Source: Candidatus Peregrinibacteria bacterium Gr01-1014_25 (GTDB taxonomy: Bacteria > Patescibacteriota > Gracilibacteria > Peribacterales > Peribacteraceae). From it: a DNA stretch of 64,000 bases. The DNA is taken from NCBI GenBank assembly GCA_007376205.1, contig VMFU01000001.1, forward strand, positions 220,661 to 284,660, read 5' to 3'. Under the pieces are notes generated by a model, which saw only the letters and a program-made list of their open reading frames with translations, was not told the origin of the DNA and did no database searches. Shown in pieces: positions 62,008 through 64,000 of the stretch; position 1 is the first letter of the stretch; each line of letters begins with the position of its first letter. A program made the translations under genes and the position numbers.

Positions 62008-62604
62008 ATGGAATGCTATATTTCAAATGTGCGCAAACGTGTGATTATTATTCATGGATGGGGTGGCTTTCCTCAGGAGGGTTGGTTTCCCTGGTTGGCA
62101 GAACATCTGAAAAAAGAAGGTTTTGAAGTGGCCGTCCCTTCCATGCCTGATCCTGATACGCCAGAGATCACTACGTGGGTGCAGCATGTTTCCTCCGTGG
62201 TAGGCACACCCGATGAGCACACGTTTCTCGTTGGACACAGCATCGGTTGCCAGGCGATTCTGCGCTATCTTGAGTCGCTGCCCCCGGACACACATGTAGG
62301 AGGTGTTGTGTTGGTAGCTGGATTCTTTACTCTGACGAATATCGGTGGCCCGGCGGAAGAAGAGATCGCCCGACCATGGCTCACCAAAAGCATAAATTAT
62401 GAAAAGATTCTGTCACATACAGATCGGATCACAGCAATTTTTTCAGATAACGACGAATTTGTGCCTTTGGAAAATGTAAAGTTTTTTGAAGAGCGTTTGC
62501 AAGCGAAAACCATCATACAAAAGAATCGTGGGCACTTCAGCGGCAGCGATGGAATCATGGAATTGCCCGTTGCATTGACCGAGTTGCTGGAGCTCAGCAG
62601 ATGA
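62008..62604 (+). CDS. Alpha/beta hydrolase, RBBP9/YdeN-like serine hydrolase
   Basis: KRVIIIHGWGGFPQEGWFPWLAEHLKKEGFEVAVPSMPDPDTPEITTWV, FLVGHSIGCQAILRYLE. Confidence 0.9.
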   Translation: MECYISNVRKRVIIIHGWGGFPQEGWFPWLAEHLKKEGFEVAVPSMPDPDTPEITTWVQHVSSVVGTPDEHTFLVGHSIGCQAILRYLESLPPDTHVGGVVLVAGFFTLTNIGGPAEEEIARPWLTKSINYEKILSHTDRITAIFSDNDEFVPLENVKFFEERLQAKTIIQKNRGHFSGSDGIMELPVALTELLELSR

Positions 62605-62876
62605 TAAATGCGGATCGTGCCTGCGACTCCACGCTCACAATGATTCCACCAATGCGAGAATCTTTTCACGGCAATCCCATTGCTCCGGTAGCGGGAACGC
62701 GGATCTCGAGCGGATAGCGTTCCTGCGAACGTGAACTTCGGTGGTTGCAAAATGTTAATTTATGTATTATTATATTTTTTAGTTCATTGGCATCCACCGT
62801 TGACTGAGAACTCCAATGTTGCGTGTGGCAGAGGAGGAACGGGTGGAAATCGCAACGCACGCACAGGAATCTTTCC

Positions 62877-63365
62877 ATGTCAGTCCGTTTCGACGGGCAG
62901 CGCCTGTGGATCGGCGACATCGAATGCCGCCGTCCGCGCGAGAGCGCGCCGGGCAAGACCCGGCCGGCGCACCAGGAACGAATCTTGCGGGCGAAGGACA
63001 TGCCCGACGGCGGGGCTTTGAGCCTCGCCGGGACCACGATTCGTCAGTGGTCAGCCGAGGGGAAGATGGTTGCGGAGTGGCAGGTGCGCTTGGAACCGTA
63101 CCGCCGCATTCGGGACATTGCCATGGTGGCGGGTGTCCTCGCCATCCTTTACCACGACATCAGCGCGCCGCCGAACCCGCGGCTCGCTATGTACCACCTC
63201 GTGGAGACCACGTGGGTGAAAACTCGCGAGGTGCAGCCCGGCTATCTCTGGAGCGCCGACACGGTCGAGGCTGTTGGAAATGAGTTCATCGTCAGCGGGG
63301 ACGAGATGAACTGGGCGGGAAGCACGGACTTCCCGAATACCTCGACCATTCCCGCGAAAGCGTGA
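62877..63365 (+). CDS. Hypothetical protein
   Basis: 162-aa ORF from ATG with upstream AGGA, own terminator. Confidence 0.65.
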   Translation: MSVRFDGQRLWIGDIECRRPRESAPGKTRPAHQERILRAKDMPDGGALSLAGTTIRQWSAEGKMVAEWQVRLEPYRRIRDIAMVAGVLAILYHDISAPPNPRLAMYHLVETTWVKTREVQPGYLWSADTVEAVGNEFIVSGDEMNWAGSTDFPNTSTIPAKA

Positions 63366-63372
63366 ATGGTCT

Positions 63373-63405
63373 GTATCCCCGACGCGTCACGCGTCGGGGA
63401 TACTC
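63373..63405 (+). terminator. Strong hairpin terminator-like structure
   Basis: gtatccccgacgcg-tca-cgcgtcggggatac. Confidence 0.7.
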
Positions 63406-63455
63406 CTTGATGCTGGATCACAACGAGATACCCTTGGGAAAAATGAGACTTTTCT

Positions 63456-63713
63456 TCAGGCCGCTTTGCGCACGAAGGCATCGATGATCTCGTGCTGCTT
63501 GCGGACGCCAGCGGCATTCGCGATGCTCTCACGCTCCATTTGGGGATCAGCCATTTCAGCGGCAATTTGGAGGGCGCCGATGACTTTCTGCCGCTCCTCA
63601 TCCGTGGCTTGTTCAAGCATTTGTTGCGTAAGCCCATGTTGCCGTGCGATTGCCTGACCACGCTCATCTGTCAGGAATTCGATGGCATTCGGATTGGGTG
63701 TCAGTCCACTCAT
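63456..63713 (-). CDS. Small hypothetical protein
   Basis: 85-aa ORF MSGLTPNPNAIEFLTDERGQAIARQHGLTQQMLEQATDEERQKVI. Confidence 0.6.
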   Translation of the reverse strand: MSGLTPNPNAIEFLTDERGQAIARQHGLTQQMLEQATDEERQKVIGALQIAAEMADPQMERESIANAAGVRKQHEIIDAFVRKAA

Positions 63714-63740
63714 AGGAATAGGTGGGGAGGAAGTACGAAG

Positions 63741-63759
63741 TATATTGTATTACAATATA
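63741..63759. promoter_or_regulatory. Operator-like perfect dyad
   Basis: TATATTGTA-T-TACAATATA upstream of the 63456-63713 minus-strand gene. Confidence 0.45.
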
Positions 63760-63784
63760 TAAATAAGGTCAATTCAGCGATGTT

Positions 63785-63860
63785 TGGCAGGCGCTGTAGG
63801 GATCGAACCTACGACCTTCGGTTTTGGAGACCGACGCTCTACCAACTGAGCTAAGCGCCT
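63785..63860 (-). tRNA. tRNA-Trp (anticodon CCA), 3' CCA encoded
   Basis: Minus strand aggcgcttagctcagttggtagagcgtcggtctccaaaaccgaaggtcgtaggttcgatccctacagcgcctgcca. Confidence 0.97.
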
Positions 63861-63879
63861 ATGGTGATGACATTATGCC

Positions 63880-64000
63880 CTACAAAGGCGACGTTGACGA
63901 CGGTTTTCTGCGGCCGTAGCGCCGTCGGATGGCGAGCACCGAGAGGAATGCTTCGGTGATCTCGTGCAGCGAGAGATTGGAGATGCCCCTGCGGCGATTG
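63880..64000 (-). CDS. C-terminal part of a CDS truncated by the window, possibly ScpA-like
   Basis: NRRRGISNLSLHEITEAFLSVLAIRRRYGRRKPSSTSPL*; family guess is weak. Confidence 0.35.
   Translation of the reverse strand, partial: NRRRGISNLSLHEITEAFLSVLAIRRRYGRRKPSSTSPL

Overview
This 64 kb window is gene-dense, GC-rich and mostly chromosomal. Gene content (prepilin cluster, SecA, MurA, NusA, UvrB, RecJ, TopA, DnaJ, SerS, HU, SLH and Cys-rich surface proteins, many unassigned small proteins) suggests a reduced-genome bacterium, possibly Patescibacteria/CPR of the Peregrinibacteria type. That placement is inference. I found three tRNAs with encoded CCA (Thr-TGT, Arg-CCT, Trp-CCA), an RNase P RNA on the minus strand (about 6186-6582) that the ORF track overlays with spurious ORFs, and about 55 credible CDSs. 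No CRISPR array, prophage or transposase was seen. The most unusual signals are: (1) a dispersed family of 7-nt-periodic tandem repeats, often as inverted arms, in intergenic spacers and in-frame inside secA, tsaB, murA (3' end) and two glycosyltransferases; (2) a predicted BacA/UppP undecaprenyl-diphosphatase fused to a DedA/VTT domain; (3) a recurrent TANNNT box 6-9 nt before many start codons with no Shine-Dalgarno, suggesting widespread leaderless mRNAs, contrasted with a few small-protein cassettes that have a leader hairpin, a Shine-Dalgarno and a terminator; (4) a long structured non-coding interval ending in a terminator (about 33.6-34.26 kb); (5) a DnaQ-DinG-like fusion with apparently degenerate helicase motifs. 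Coordinates were counted by hand and may be off by 1-2 nt. Start codons are proposals.
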